From contig JAQBXY010000029.1 in assembly GCA_027623325.1 (NCBI GenBank), forward strand, positions 1 to 38,558: 38,558 nucleotides of DNA. The letters are read 5' to 3'. Shown one piece after another: positions 16,418 through 24,672 of this stretch. The number at the start of each line of letters is the position of its first letter. The first letter of the stretch is position 1. The notes beneath the pieces are model-generated. The model saw nothing but the letters and a program-made list of their open reading frames with translations. It was not told the origin of the DNA and searched no databases. The position numbers and the translations under genes were made by a program. The stretch comes from Gemmatimonadota bacterium. Its GTDB lineage: Bacteria; Gemmatimonadota; Gemmatimonadetes; Longimicrobiales; Gaopeijiaceae.

Positions 16418-18577
16418 GTGGCTGGCTCGGAGCGCCACTCTCTCGATCCGATCCTCGACCCGGCCTCGGTGGTCGTTGTGGGCGCAAGCGCCGACCCCGC
16501 GAAGCGCGGATACCAGATCCTCCGCGCGCTCGGGGAGTCCGGCTACCGAGGGAAGGTGTTCGCAGTGAACCCGCGCGGCGGGGAGATTCTCGGGAGGGAG
16601 GTGTTCCCCTCGATCGAGGCCCTTCCCGAACCGGTGGATCTCGCCGTCCTGTGCACGCCCGCAGGTGCGGCCCCTGACTTGGTTCGCGCATGCGGTGCGC
16701 GGGGGATCGCGGGTGCGGTCGTCCTCGCGGTAGGCTTTGGAGAATCAGGGACGGCAGGCCGCGCGCTCGAGGCCGAACTGGTCGCCGCAGGCCAGGCATC
16801 CGGCGTCCGCATTATCGGGCCCAACACGTCGGGGCTTCTCAATCTACCCAAGGGCCTCAATCTCATCGGCGCGCGGGGCATCCGACCGGGAGGTATCGCG
16901 CTCCTGGTTCAGTCCGGGAACATGGCCCTCGCGCTCATGAACGAGGTGACCGAACGCTCCTGGGCCGGAATCTCCGTCTGTCTCGGCGTCGGCAACGCGG
17001 CCGACGTCGGCTTCGGTGAGGCGCTCGAGTGGTTGGGCGAGCACGACGATACGCGAGCCGTGATTGTCTATGTGGAAGGCTTCAAGGACGCCCGGGGATT
17101 CCTGGAGGTGGCCTCTCGGGTCAGTCGGACGAAGCCGGTCATCGTCATCAAGTCGGCCAGAACCTCCGACGGTGCCGCTGCGGCTCAGTCGCACACAGGC
17201 TCGGTCGCCGGTCCCTACGATCGACTGCGCGCGGGGTTTCGCCAGGCGGGCGTCGTCGAGGTGACGAGAACGGACGAACTGCTCCACGTCGCCGAGTCTC
17301 TGGCACACCAGCCTTCCTGCTCCCCCGAAGCCGGCATCGCGATCTTGTCGGACGGGGGCGGTCAGGGCACTCTCGTGGTCGACGCGCTTTCCGAGTCCGG
17401 AGCTCGACTTTCCGCGCTGTCGGCTGCCACTCAATCACAGCTCCGAAACCTCCTCGGGCCGGCCGCGGGCGTGTCGAACCCCGTCGACCTGGCCGGGGCC
17501 GCCGACGCCGATCCCCTGGTATTCGCCGCCGCGCTCGACGTCCTGTCCGCCGACCCGGATGTCGGAACGGTCCTGCTGGTAGGTCTGTTCGGCGGATACG
17601 GAATTCGTTTCGCAGAACGTCTCGGGGAAGGAGAGGCACAGGCGGCGGAAGCGATGGCCGCGCGGATGCGCCAGCGGGGGAAGGGCCTCGTCGTCCACTC
17701 CATGTACGCGGGGCATCGCAGTGCCCCACTCGCGATCCTGGGCGAGCAGGGTGTTCCTGTCGTCGGCTCGCTCGATGTGGCGTGTCGCTGCGTGACGGAG
17801 TTGCAGGCGCGCGGTCGCGATGTCGCTCGCCTGGCATGGCCCGCGGCGGGGGCGCTTCCTGACGAGTCCACACGTCCTCCAGTCCCCGCGATCGTAGCAG
17901 CCCGCGAGGAGAATCGGACGACGCTGAGCGAGCCCGAGGCGCGCGCCCTGCTCAGCGACTTCGGCGTGGTCTTTCCCGAGGCCTACTTGGTCTCCTCAGC
18001 CGACGAGGCGGCCGCGGTCGTCGAACGGCTTGGCCGCTCCGTCGCAGTGAAGGCCGTGTCGAAACGGATCATCCACAAGTCGGACGTCGGAGGGGTGGCC
18101 CTGAACGTGGAGGACAGGAACGAAGCGCGCGCCGCGTTCGAATTGAACTGCGGTCGGGTGGCCGCACGCGCCGAAGAGTTAGGCCTCCCACGCGAGGCCC
18201 CAAGCGCGTTGGTGACGCCCATGCTCGATCGTCCGCTGATGGAGATGCTGGTGGGTGCCCAACGTGACCCCGTGCTCGGCCCTGTCCTGACGATCGGCGC
18301 GGGCGGGATTTGGGTCGAACTCCTGGCGGACGTGGCCCATCGTGTGCTGCCCGTCACCGACGACGACATCCGGGGCATGGTCGATGAACTCGTGATTGGG
18401 GCGATGTTGCGCGGCGCGCGCGGCCAGCAGGCCGGACATATCGACGGTGTGGTTCAGGTCGCAACCGCGATCGCCCAGTTCCTTCTCGCCGTGCCCGAGG
18501 TTCAGGAAGTAGAGATCAACCCGCTCTTCGTGTATTCCGACAGAGTGGCTGCGGTCGACGCCCGGGTGACGTTGTAA
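16418..18577 (+). CDS. ADP-forming acetate/acyl-CoA ligase, fused alpha-beta type
   Basis: NDP-forming acyl-CoA synthetase that interconverts acid + CoA + ATP with acyl-CoA + ADP + Pi. The 719-residue chain has the CoA-binding domain (VVVGASADPAKRGYQ, about 18-145), the succinyl-CoA-ligase-like domain with the phosphorylated histidine (QSHTGSVAG, His259), and a C-terminal ATP-grasp domain from about 500 (SVAVKAVSKRIIHKSDVGG). I prefer GTG 16418 because GGTGA lies five bases before it; GTG 16409 is an alternative. It starts one base after the enoyl-CoA hydratase stop. It either activates a released acid or makes ATP from acyl-CoA. Confidence 0.9.
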   Translation: MAGSERHSLDPILDPASVVVVGASADPAKRGYQILRALGESGYRGKVFAVNPRGGEILGREVFPSIEALPEPVDLAVLCTPAGAAPDLVRACGARGIAGAVVLAVGFGESGTAGRALEAELVAAGQASGVRIIGPNTSGLLNLPKGLNLIGARGIRPGGIALLVQSGNMALALMNEVTERSWAGISVCLGVGNAADVGFGEALEWLGEHDDTRAVIVYVEGFKDARGFLEVASRVSRTKPVIVIKSARTSDGAAAAQSHTGSVAGPYDRLRAGFRQAGVVEVTRTDELLHVAESLAHQPSCSPEAGIAILSDGGGQGTLVVDALSESGARLSALSAATQSQLRNLLGPAAGVSNPVDLAGAADADPLVFAAALDVLSADPDVGTVLLVGLFGGYGIRFAERLGEGEAQAAEAMAARMRQRGKGLVVHSMYAGHRSAPLAILGEQGVPVVGSLDVACRCVTELQARGRDVARLAWPAAGALPDESTRPPVPAIVAAREENRTTLSEPEARALLSDFGVVFPEAYLVSSADEAAAVVERLGRSVAVKAVSKRIIHKSDVGGVALNVEDRNEARAAFELNCGRVAARAEELGLPREAPSALVTPMLDRPLMEMLVGAQRDPVLGPVLTIGAGGIWVELLADVAHRVLPVTDDDIRGMVDELVIGAMLRGARGQQAGHIDGVVQVATAIAQFLLAVPEVQEVEINPLFVYSDRVAAVDARVTL

Positions 18578-18581
18578 CTCC

Positions 18582-19352
18582 GTGGGAGGAAGCAACCATC
18601 CGGAGGCTACCCCCACGCCGGAAGCCGACGACTGGGGATCGCGGCTTTTCCGCTGGCGCAGTTATCCGCCCGTGTTCGTTGTTGCGCTCATCGTACTGAT
18701 TACACTGGGGAGCCCTCGCGCCATCTCCGACGAGACCTCGGCCGTGATCTGGAGTGGTGTCGGAATCGCCCTCGGCATCATCGGGTTGGCCATTCGGGCT
18801 GCTGCGATCGCTGCGGCCCAGCCGGGAACCTCCGGACGTTCTACGCGTGCCATGACGGCGGACGCCCTAAACTCGGACGGCATGTACTCCGTGGTCCGGC
18901 ACCCGCTCTACCTGGGCAACCTGTTCCTCTGGCTCGGCGTTGCAGCGATTTCGGGCCACCCGCTTGCGATCGCCAGCACCGTGGCTCTGTTTGGCGTGCT
19001 CTATCGGCCGATCATTCGCGCCGAGGACAGATTTCTACGTCGACGTTTCGGATCGGAGTTCGAGCGATGGGCGAAGCGAACACCCTCGTTCCTGCCATCG
19101 CGTCGCTCAGTGTTCCCTTCGCGGTTTCCGTTCAACGCCCGTCGTTGGCTGGATCGCGACTACCACGCAGTGTACGCCTTCGTGGTCGCCTCGTCCGTCG
19201 TGGGCCTCGCCGGCATCGCAGCGCAGAGCGCGCTCCGCACCCCGGCAAGCCGAGTCTGGCTTTCATACCTCATCGCAGGCACTGTGATCTTCACCGCCTT
19301 ACACGTGTTGCGGCGAACGGGACATACGGGGCGAGGGTCGGAAAAGGGATGA
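18582..19352 (+). CDS. ICMT/PEMT-like membrane methyltransferase family protein
   Basis: A 256-residue integral membrane protein with the isoprenylcysteine carboxyl methyltransferase-like core: hydrophobic helices at about 30-50 and 56-76, GMYSVVRHPLYLGNLFLW (SAM-binding RHPxYxG signature) and EDRFLRRRFGSEFERW after the last core helix. Two more membrane helices at about 195-245 extend beyond the usual bacterial length. The GTG at 18582 is only 4 bp after the acyl-CoA ligase, with a weak ribosome site. Bacterial homologues methylate lipids, isoprenoids or carboxylates; no substrate can be assigned. Confidence 0.78.
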   Translation: MGGSNHPEATPTPEADDWGSRLFRWRSYPPVFVVALIVLITLGSPRAISDETSAVIWSGVGIALGIIGLAIRAAAIAAAQPGTSGRSTRAMTADALNSDGMYSVVRHPLYLGNLFLWLGVAAISGHPLAIASTVALFGVLYRPIIRAEDRFLRRRFGSEFERWAKRTPSFLPSRRSVFPSRFPFNARRWLDRDYHAVYAFVVASSVVGLAGIAAQSALRTPASRVWLSYLIAGTVIFTALHVLRRTGHTGRGSEKG

Positions 19353-19359
19353 GGTATTC

Positions 19360-19758
19360 TTGCTATTGAGCGGAAGGGTCGAATCGGGCCATGGTGATGC
19401 GTCTCGGTGGCTGTCCCGCTTCAACGCCGAATACGCAACGAAGGCCGGGATGCCCATCTTTCCGGGTTCCCTCAACCTGCGTCTCAACCATCTGTTCGAC
19501 TGGTCCGACGAAGCCATCGGACCGTTGCTCGTCGAGTTTGCCAGAAGCGAGTACGGTGGTGAGCGCGACATCCTCTTGCTTCCCTGCCTACTCCGAAGCC
19601 TAGGTGACATGCGGGCCTATCTCTGGACGACGACGAACGGAGCGAGTTCTTCACACGACGTCGTCGAAATCATCACCTCCCTCGGTCTGCGCGACCACTT
19701 CGGCCTGTCGGACGGCGACATGGTCGAGTTAGAAGTCGGCTGGGGACCCGTCGGTTGA
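19360..19758 (+). CDS. DUF120 protein, archaeal CTP-dependent riboflavin kinase-like
   Basis: A 132-residue protein resembling the archaeal riboflavin kinase family (RibK, DUF120), which phosphorylates riboflavin to FMN with CTP. The pattern GRVESGHGDASRWL, then a variable segment, then FPGSLNLRL matches the family's G-x-V-x-S-G-x-G and PG-[ST]-LN signatures. The C terminus (LSDGDMVELEV) fits the barrel's last strand. Start is a TTG at 19360 with GATGAGG upstream; no ATG is available. It follows the methyltransferase by 7 bp and overlaps the next gene as TTGA. Bacteria normally use RibF, so either this is an additional kinase or the fold has another job. Confidence 0.7.
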   Translation: MLLSGRVESGHGDASRWLSRFNAEYATKAGMPIFPGSLNLRLNHLFDWSDEAIGPLLVEFARSEYGGERDILLLPCLLRSLGDMRAYLWTTTNGASSSHDVVEIITSLGLRDHFGLSDGDMVELEVGWGPVG

Positions 19759-20375
19759 CCCCCCGCGAGGAGTTGGCGAACAGCCTCAGCCACGGCGTCG
19801 GACTCGCCGGCGCCATCGCGGCGACGCCCATCCTGATCGTGGGTGCCGTCGCGCGCGGCGGCGCAGCGGACATCGTGGGTAGTAGCGTCTTCGGCTTTAC
19901 CATGATCGTGATGTACTTCGCGTCGACGTGGTATCACGCGACACTCCCCGGGACGCGCAAGGACCGACTCCGCAGATTCGACCACGCAGCGATCTACCTT
20001 CTCATCGCCGGCTCCTACACACCCTTCACACTTGGTGTCCTCGGCGGTGCCTGGGGGTGGACGCTTTTTGGTGTCGTGTGGGGCGCCGCGGCCATCGGAG
20101 TCGGCGTGAAGACCCTCTCGGGTGTTAGCCATCCCCGCGTATCGACAGCCATGTACCTGATCATGGGATGGTCGATTCTCATCGCGATCCGGCCGCTGAC
20201 TTCGAACATGCCGCCTGAAGGGCTACGGTGGCTCGTCGCAGGTGGGCTGTGCTACTCGGGAGGCGTCGTATTCTTCGCGCTCCGTGGCCTGCCCTACAAC
20301 CACCTGGTGTGGCACTTGTTCGTGCTCGCGGGCTCCACGTGCCACTTCTTCGGAGTGCTGTGGTACGCGACGTAG
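19755..20375 (+). CDS. Hemolysin III/PAQR-family membrane protein
   Basis: A seven-helix membrane protein of 206 residues with the HlyIII/PAQR signatures: LANSLSHGVGLAG at the N terminus, STWYHATLPG, RRFDHAAIYLLIAGSYTPF and HLVWHLFVLAGSTCHFFGV, which give the putative zinc ligands (Ser, His and Asp in the first half, HxxxH at the end). It starts with TTG overlapping the previous stop. It is the last gene of the thirteen-gene run; the next 213 bp are non-coding and show no strong terminator. Biochemical role of bacterial members is unsettled. Confidence 0.87.
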   Translation: MTPREELANSLSHGVGLAGAIAATPILIVGAVARGGAADIVGSSVFGFTMIVMYFASTWYHATLPGTRKDRLRRFDHAAIYLLIAGSYTPFTLGVLGGAWGWTLFGVVWGAAAIGVGVKTLSGVSHPRVSTAMYLIMGWSILIAIRPLTSNMPPEGLRWLVAGGLCYSGGVVFFALRGLPYNHLVWHLFVLAGSTCHFFGVLWYAT

Positions 20376-20588
20376 GACCGTCGGTCAGTGCGTATAGGTG
20401 ACGGATTTCGTAGGGATCATGAACGGACGTGAAACTATGAGGACCGGGAGGGATAGGAGCTACCACAGGTCGCCGAGCGCGTGAGCGACTCATAGCGTGG
20501 GCCGTCTACGTCACAATGCGTATGGGCTGAAACGTTCTATGACCGCAGCTTGGCAGACCATCGCAGATCATCCCATGGGAGGGCATCC

Positions 20589-20945
20589 ATGAGCCTGAAT
20601 ACATATCGACGGCTGGCGGTCCTCGCGCTTGTACCGTTTTTACCTGGGGGGACGTCGATGTCCCCCATGCACCTCGACGCCGCCGAGACCGTATGGGCGG
20701 GGGTTCCCGTGCCGCTTCCGGTCACCACGAGCGACGAAGACAGGGCGGTTCTCCCCGATCCTCGCGTCGAAAACGACTCACTCGCTAATGAGGCTCCCGC
20801 GCCCCCTGCCGGTGCCGAGATGAACTCCGTCGGCGTGCCACGAGTCGACCGGCGATGGACGTTCACCTTGATTCTCTTTTCTGCTGTCACGCTCCTCGCG
20901 TTGGGGATCGGTCACGCGACGGCCAGCGATCCTTGGGGGGATTGA
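20589..20945 (+). CDS. Small exported/membrane protein of unknown function
   Basis: An unrecognised 118-residue protein. It has a hydrophobic N terminus (RRLAVLALVPFLPGG), a polar Pro/Asp-rich middle and a C-terminal membrane helix (WTFTLILFSAVTLLALGIG). GGGAGGG lies five bases before the ATG at 20589, and the frame could open at 20550 but without a ribosome site. The layout suggests a signal peptide and one anchor, with the middle outside the cytoplasm. It is 45 bp upstream of the monooxygenase gene. No function can be stated. Confidence 0.55.
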   Translation: MSLNTYRRLAVLALVPFLPGGTSMSPMHLDAAETVWAGVPVPLPVTTSDEDRAVLPDPRVENDSLANEAPAPPAGAEMNSVGVPRVDRRWTFTLILFSAVTLLALGIGHATASDPWGD

Positions 20946-20990
20946 CGAGCGACCCATAAGCGTCTGATCGCGATCGCAGCGCGAGGCTCC

Positions 20991-22286
20991 ATGAACTCTG
21001 ACACTGAACCCGTCTGCGTGATCGGCGCCGGTCCGGGAGGGCTGCTGGCGGCGGCTTCGTTGAAGCGTCGCGAGATTCCGTTTTTTGTCGTGGACGCCGG
21101 CCGTCAGGCAGGAGGCATCTGGGACATCGATCGAGACCAGACGCCGATGTACGAGTCGGCGCACTTTATCTCATCTCGCCGGCTCTCCAGCTTTCCGGGC
21201 TTCCCGATGCCGGATACGTACCCGGACTATCCCCGACACGACCGCATTCTGGAGTACATCGGGTCCTTCGCGCGGCACCACGATCTCGAGCGCCACATCA
21301 CCTTCGGCGTCCGGGTCCAGTCGGCCTCTCGGCGTCCGGGAGGCGGATGGCTTGTTGCGCTCGACTCGGGCGAAGAACGCCTCTGCCGTGCGCTGTGCGT
21401 GGCCACCGGGACGACGTGGCATCCGAGACTGCCGGACATCCCGGGGAAGTTCGAGGGCGAGGCCTATCACTCCTTCGACTACCGCTCGCCCGTGGAGTTC
21501 GAGGGAAAGCGGGTCCTGATCGTGGGTGCGGGTAACTCTGGAGCCGATATCGCCTGCGATGCTGCCCGGAGCGCCGAACGGGCCTTCATTAGTCTCAGAC
21601 GCGGCTACCACTTCATCCCGAAGTTCATCTTCGGTCAACCCGCAGACGTATTCTCGCACGCAGGACCGCAGCTGCCGCGATGGCTCGAGGAGCGTGTGTT
21701 CGGCTTCCTGTTGAACCGAATCCTCGTGGGTGATCTCACCGCCTATGGGCTGCCCCGGCCCGACCACCCCATCCTCCGGTCGCACCCGATCCTGAATACC
21801 CAGATCCTTCATCATCTTGGGCATGGCGATCTCGAGGTCCGAAAGGACGTGCAAGCGCTCGACGGCAAGACCGTCCACTTCGTCGACGGGAGCAGCGAGG
21901 AGATCGACCTGATCGTGTGGGCGACCGGCTACGAGAAGCGCTTCCCATTTCTAGCCGACGATGAGCTGGACCGTAGCGGAGACACCCTCGATCTCTATCT
22001 GAACGTATTTCATCGTCGACACGCCGACCTGACCTTCGTCGGTCTCTTCGAGACCGACGGTGCCGCCTACGGGCTATTCGGCCAGCAGGCCGAAGTCGTC
22101 GCATCGTATCTCGATGCGACGCTCGCGGAGGACCGACGCGCCCGATTCGACGAACTGCGTGCCCAGGATCGCCGCGGTCTCCGCGGAGGTCTGAGCTACG
22201 TGGAGAGCCCCAGGCACGAGTACTACGTGAAGGCGGACGTCTACCAGAAGGCGCTGGCGCGGGCATCTCGGGCCCTGGGGACGTAG
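20991..22286 (+). CDS. Flavin-containing monooxygenase (FMO-like, NAD(P)H-dependent)
   Basis: Class B flavoprotein monooxygenase that oxygenates soft nucleophiles such as amines or sulphides using NADPH and O2. The 431-residue protein has the FAD Rossmann motif IGAGPGGLLA (11-20), the FMO fingerprint FxGxxxHxxxY (Phe154 to Tyr164), the NADPH motif VGAGNSGADI (178-187) and the ATG-like WATGYE near 305. The ATG at 20991 has GCGAGG four bases upstream. Neighbours do not define the substrate: the small membrane protein precedes it and a gene remnant follows on the opposite strand. Confidence 0.9.
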   Translation: MNSDTEPVCVIGAGPGGLLAAASLKRREIPFFVVDAGRQAGGIWDIDRDQTPMYESAHFISSRRLSSFPGFPMPDTYPDYPRHDRILEYIGSFARHHDLERHITFGVRVQSASRRPGGGWLVALDSGEERLCRALCVATGTTWHPRLPDIPGKFEGEAYHSFDYRSPVEFEGKRVLIVGAGNSGADIACDAARSAERAFISLRRGYHFIPKFIFGQPADVFSHAGPQLPRWLEERVFGFLLNRILVGDLTAYGLPRPDHPILRSHPILNTQILHHLGHGDLEVRKDVQALDGKTVHFVDGSSEEIDLIVWATGYEKRFPFLADDELDRSGDTLDLYLNVFHRRHADLTFVGLFETDGAAYGLFGQQAEVVASYLDATLAEDRRARFDELRAQDRRGLRGGLSYVESPRHEYYVKADVYQKALARASRALGT

Positions 22287-22317
22287 GGCCGGGTCCCGCG
22301 GTCGGCGGTATCCGCGA

Positions 22318-22761
22318 CTACGGTGTGATTGTGACGACGACGGTTCCCTGCCCCGGCCGCGTCACGTATCCACCCGCCGCCACGGATACCGTGGTCTCGC
22401 CGACCAGGCGGATCCAGCGCGACGCCGCCCGTAGCGACCGTCGTCGGCGAGTGATACAACCCGATGGGGATCGTGACCGTTACGCTCCCACCCGTCTGCG
22501 CGTTCGTCCCGTCCCCCCGTTCGCCAGCTCGATGTCGACGAACGCCGTACCCGCGATCGTCCTCGGAGCGCTACTCGTGAACGTCACCGTGATCGGTGAG
22601 CCGCCGGCGCGAACTTCCTGCACCGAGATGCTGTTCCCCACGATGTATCCCACCTGCGCGTAGAACTGACTGTTCGGCGACAGAGTCGTCGTCGTCGGCA
22701 ACCCCGCGGGGGATCTCTCGGTGGACCGGCGACTCGTGGTCCGCGAGGGCGGAGCCGGCAT
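22318..22761 (-). pseudogene. Frameshifted, truncated remnant of a beta-rich (Ig-like) protein
   Basis: Reading leftwards from 22761, one frame codes a beta-rich stretch (SQFYAQVGYIVG, PITVTFTSSAP, GTAFVDIELANGG) to a G6 run at 22513-22518. There a one-base slip moves the coherent reading to a second frame (QTGGSVTVTIPIGLYHS), and near 22411 a second shift returns it to the first frame (LVGETTVSVAAGG, TVVVTITP) before TAG at 22318. The original frame meets TAA at about 22480. No signal peptide or ribosome site precedes it and an in-frame stop lies just upstream, so the 5' part is gone. A sequencing error in the homopolymer is the alternative. Confidence 0.5.
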
Positions 22762-22801
22762 CAGGTAGACGACGTCCGGTCGACTCTACGGTAGACGTAA
22801 G

Positions 22802-22833
22802 AAAGCCGGGACCCCTGATGGGGCCCCGGCTTT
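22802..22833 (-). terminator. Hairpin terminator downstream of tRNA-Arg
   Basis: A 14-bp stem (one A-C mismatch) with a TGAT loop, directly after the tRNA 3' end. On the minus strand the stem ends in CTTTCTT. It may also shield the tRNA from the neighbouring remnant gene. Confidence 0.7.
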
Positions 22834-22835
22834 CA

Positions 22836-22909
22836 TGCGCCCGACAGGATTCGAACCTGTGACCTCATGCTCCGGAGGCATGCGCTCTATCCATCTGAGC
22901 TACGGGCGC
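22836..22909 (-). tRNA. tRNA-Arg (anticodon CCG)
   Basis: The minus strand folds as a full cloverleaf: acceptor GCGCCCG pairing with CGGGCGC, D-stem GCTC/GAGC, anticodon stem CATGC/GCATG around loop CTCCGGA (anticodon CCG, reading CGG), and T-arm ACAGG-TTCGAAT-CCTGT, with discriminator A. The sequence closely resembles E. coli tRNA-Arg(CCG). CCA is not encoded; TGAAAG follows, so CCA must be added after transcription. It lies between the rnpB terminator and its own hairpin terminator. Confidence 0.97.
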
Positions 22910-22918
22910 AAGACGCTC

Positions 22919-22946
22919 AAGATCGCTAAAGGAACCACGGGGTCAA
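22919..22946 (-). promoter_or_regulatory. Possible tRNA-Arg promoter
   Basis: On the minus strand TTGACC (a good -35) is followed after 16 bases by GATCTT, a poor -10, ending ten bases before the tRNA 5' end. Its location between the rnpB terminator and the tRNA supports independent transcription, but the -10 match is weak. Confidence 0.35.
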
Positions 22947-22964
22947 CCTTGGGAGCCCGGCGCC

Positions 22965-23008
22965 TAAAACACGGTCGGCGCCCGCCGCGGGGTTCGCGAC
23001 GGGCGCCG
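22965..23008 (-). terminator. rnpB intrinsic terminator
   Basis: A 9-bp perfect stem (CGGCGCCCG with CGGGCGCCG), one mismatch, then four more CG pairs around a five-base loop, 8 bases after the RNase P RNA 3' end. On the minus strand it is followed by ACCGTGTTTTAG, giving a T4 tract. A strong rho-independent terminator. Confidence 0.85.
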
Positions 23009-23016
23009 ATTGAATG

Positions 23017-23462
<446 letters not shown>

Positions 23463-23492
23463 GAGCCCTCCCGTCGGATATCCTCGGGTCCG

Positions 23493-24644
23493 ATGACACA
23501 CGCTACCTACGACCTCGACGCGGTGCGGCGCCGAATTCCGATCCTCCGCACCCATATCCCCATGAACAACTGCTCTCAGGCGCCCCAGTCCGAGGCGACC
23601 CGAGCTGCGGCCGATGCTTACCTAGCCTCGTGGGACCAGGCCGGCATGGACTGGGACTCCTGGATCGGCGAGACCGAGGCCGCGAGGGCCGAGTTCGCGG
23701 CTTTCGTGGGTGCGGAAGCGGACGACGTCGCGGTGGCCACCTCCGTCTCGCAGGCGACGGCGAGCGTAGCGAGCGGAATGGACTGGACCGGTTCACGTCG
23801 CCGGGTGGTCGCGAGTGGAGGTGAGTTTCCAGCCGTGGGCCACGTCTGGCTCGCGCAGGAGCGCTTCGGCGCCGAGGTCGCGTGGGTGCCCGTGCGCGAC
23901 GGAGCGATTCTAGTCGAGGACTATGCCTCGCTCGTGGATGAGCAAACCGCCGTGGTATCGGCTTGCCGCGGGTACTACCAATCGGGGTTCAAGCAGGATA
24001 TCGCGGCGATCGCGCAGATCGCTCATGCCAAGGGGGCGCTCCTCTACGTCGATGCATATCAGACCCTCGGGAGCGAGCCGTTCGATGCCCCGTCGTCGGG
24101 CGCCGACTTTGTGGCATCCGGAAATCTGAAGTTCCTCATGGGCATTCCGGGTATCGCTTTCCTTTGGGTGCGACCCGGCCTCGCGAAACGGCTCCGGCCG
24201 GCCATCACGGGTTGGTTCGGGCGGGAAGACCCCTACGCGTTCGACGCGACCCGCCTCGATTGGGGCTCCGGAGCGAGGCGGCTGGACACTGGCACACCAC
24301 CCATTATGGAGGCCTATGTCGCCCGTGCGGGGATGGCCTGGCTTCGTGAGGTGGGACTCGATGCGATCGGTGCCTGGACCTCGACACTTGGGCAGCGTTG
24401 TGTCGAGGGTGCCATCGAGCGGGGGATGAGGGTACTGGGCCCGACGGATCCGGCACGACGCGCTCCAACGTGTGCGATCCTGTGTGACGACAGTCATGCG
24501 GTAGAAGCGACGCTTCGGCGAGAGAACATCATCGCATCGGCACGTGGGCCCGTGATCCGGCTCGCTCCCCACTTCTACAACACGCTCGACGACGTTGATC
24601 AGGCGTTGGATGCGTTAGCGGCGGCCATGAGGAAGACGACGTGA
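23493..24644 (+). CDS. Class V aminotransferase-fold PLP enzyme
   Basis: A PLP-dependent enzyme of the cysteine desulfurase/kynureninase/serine-pyruvate aminotransferase fold. The 383-residue protein has LLYVDAYQTLGS (Asp187 for the PLP pyridine, Gln190) and VASGNLKFLMG with Lys213 as the Schiff-base lysine; SVSQATASVASG near 84-95 binds the phosphate. No active-site cysteine loop typical of desulfurases is obvious, so an aminotransferase or kynureninase-like lyase is more likely. The ATG at 23493 is only about 31 bp from the rnpB 5' end and has no clear ribosome site, so translation may be weak or leaderless. The next gene follows after 28 bp. Confidence 0.82.
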   Translation: MTHATYDLDAVRRRIPILRTHIPMNNCSQAPQSEATRAAADAYLASWDQAGMDWDSWIGETEAARAEFAAFVGAEADDVAVATSVSQATASVASGMDWTGSRRRVVASGGEFPAVGHVWLAQERFGAEVAWVPVRDGAILVEDYASLVDEQTAVVSACRGYYQSGFKQDIAAIAQIAHAKGALLYVDAYQTLGSEPFDAPSSGADFVASGNLKFLMGIPGIAFLWVRPGLAKRLRPAITGWFGREDPYAFDATRLDWGSGARRLDTGTPPIMEAYVARAGMAWLREVGLDAIGAWTSTLGQRCVEGAIERGMRVLGPTDPARRAPTCAILCDDSHAVEATLRRENIIASARGPVIRLAPHFYNTLDDVDQALDALAAAMRKTT

Positions 24645-24672
24645 GCGAACCAGCCGACTGGGCTTCCTCGTC

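Noticed and set aside
20376-20588. Gap after the thirteen-gene operon as a small gene or RNA
   Set aside because: No frame with a ribosome site, no stable long hairpin and no conserved RNA motif seen.
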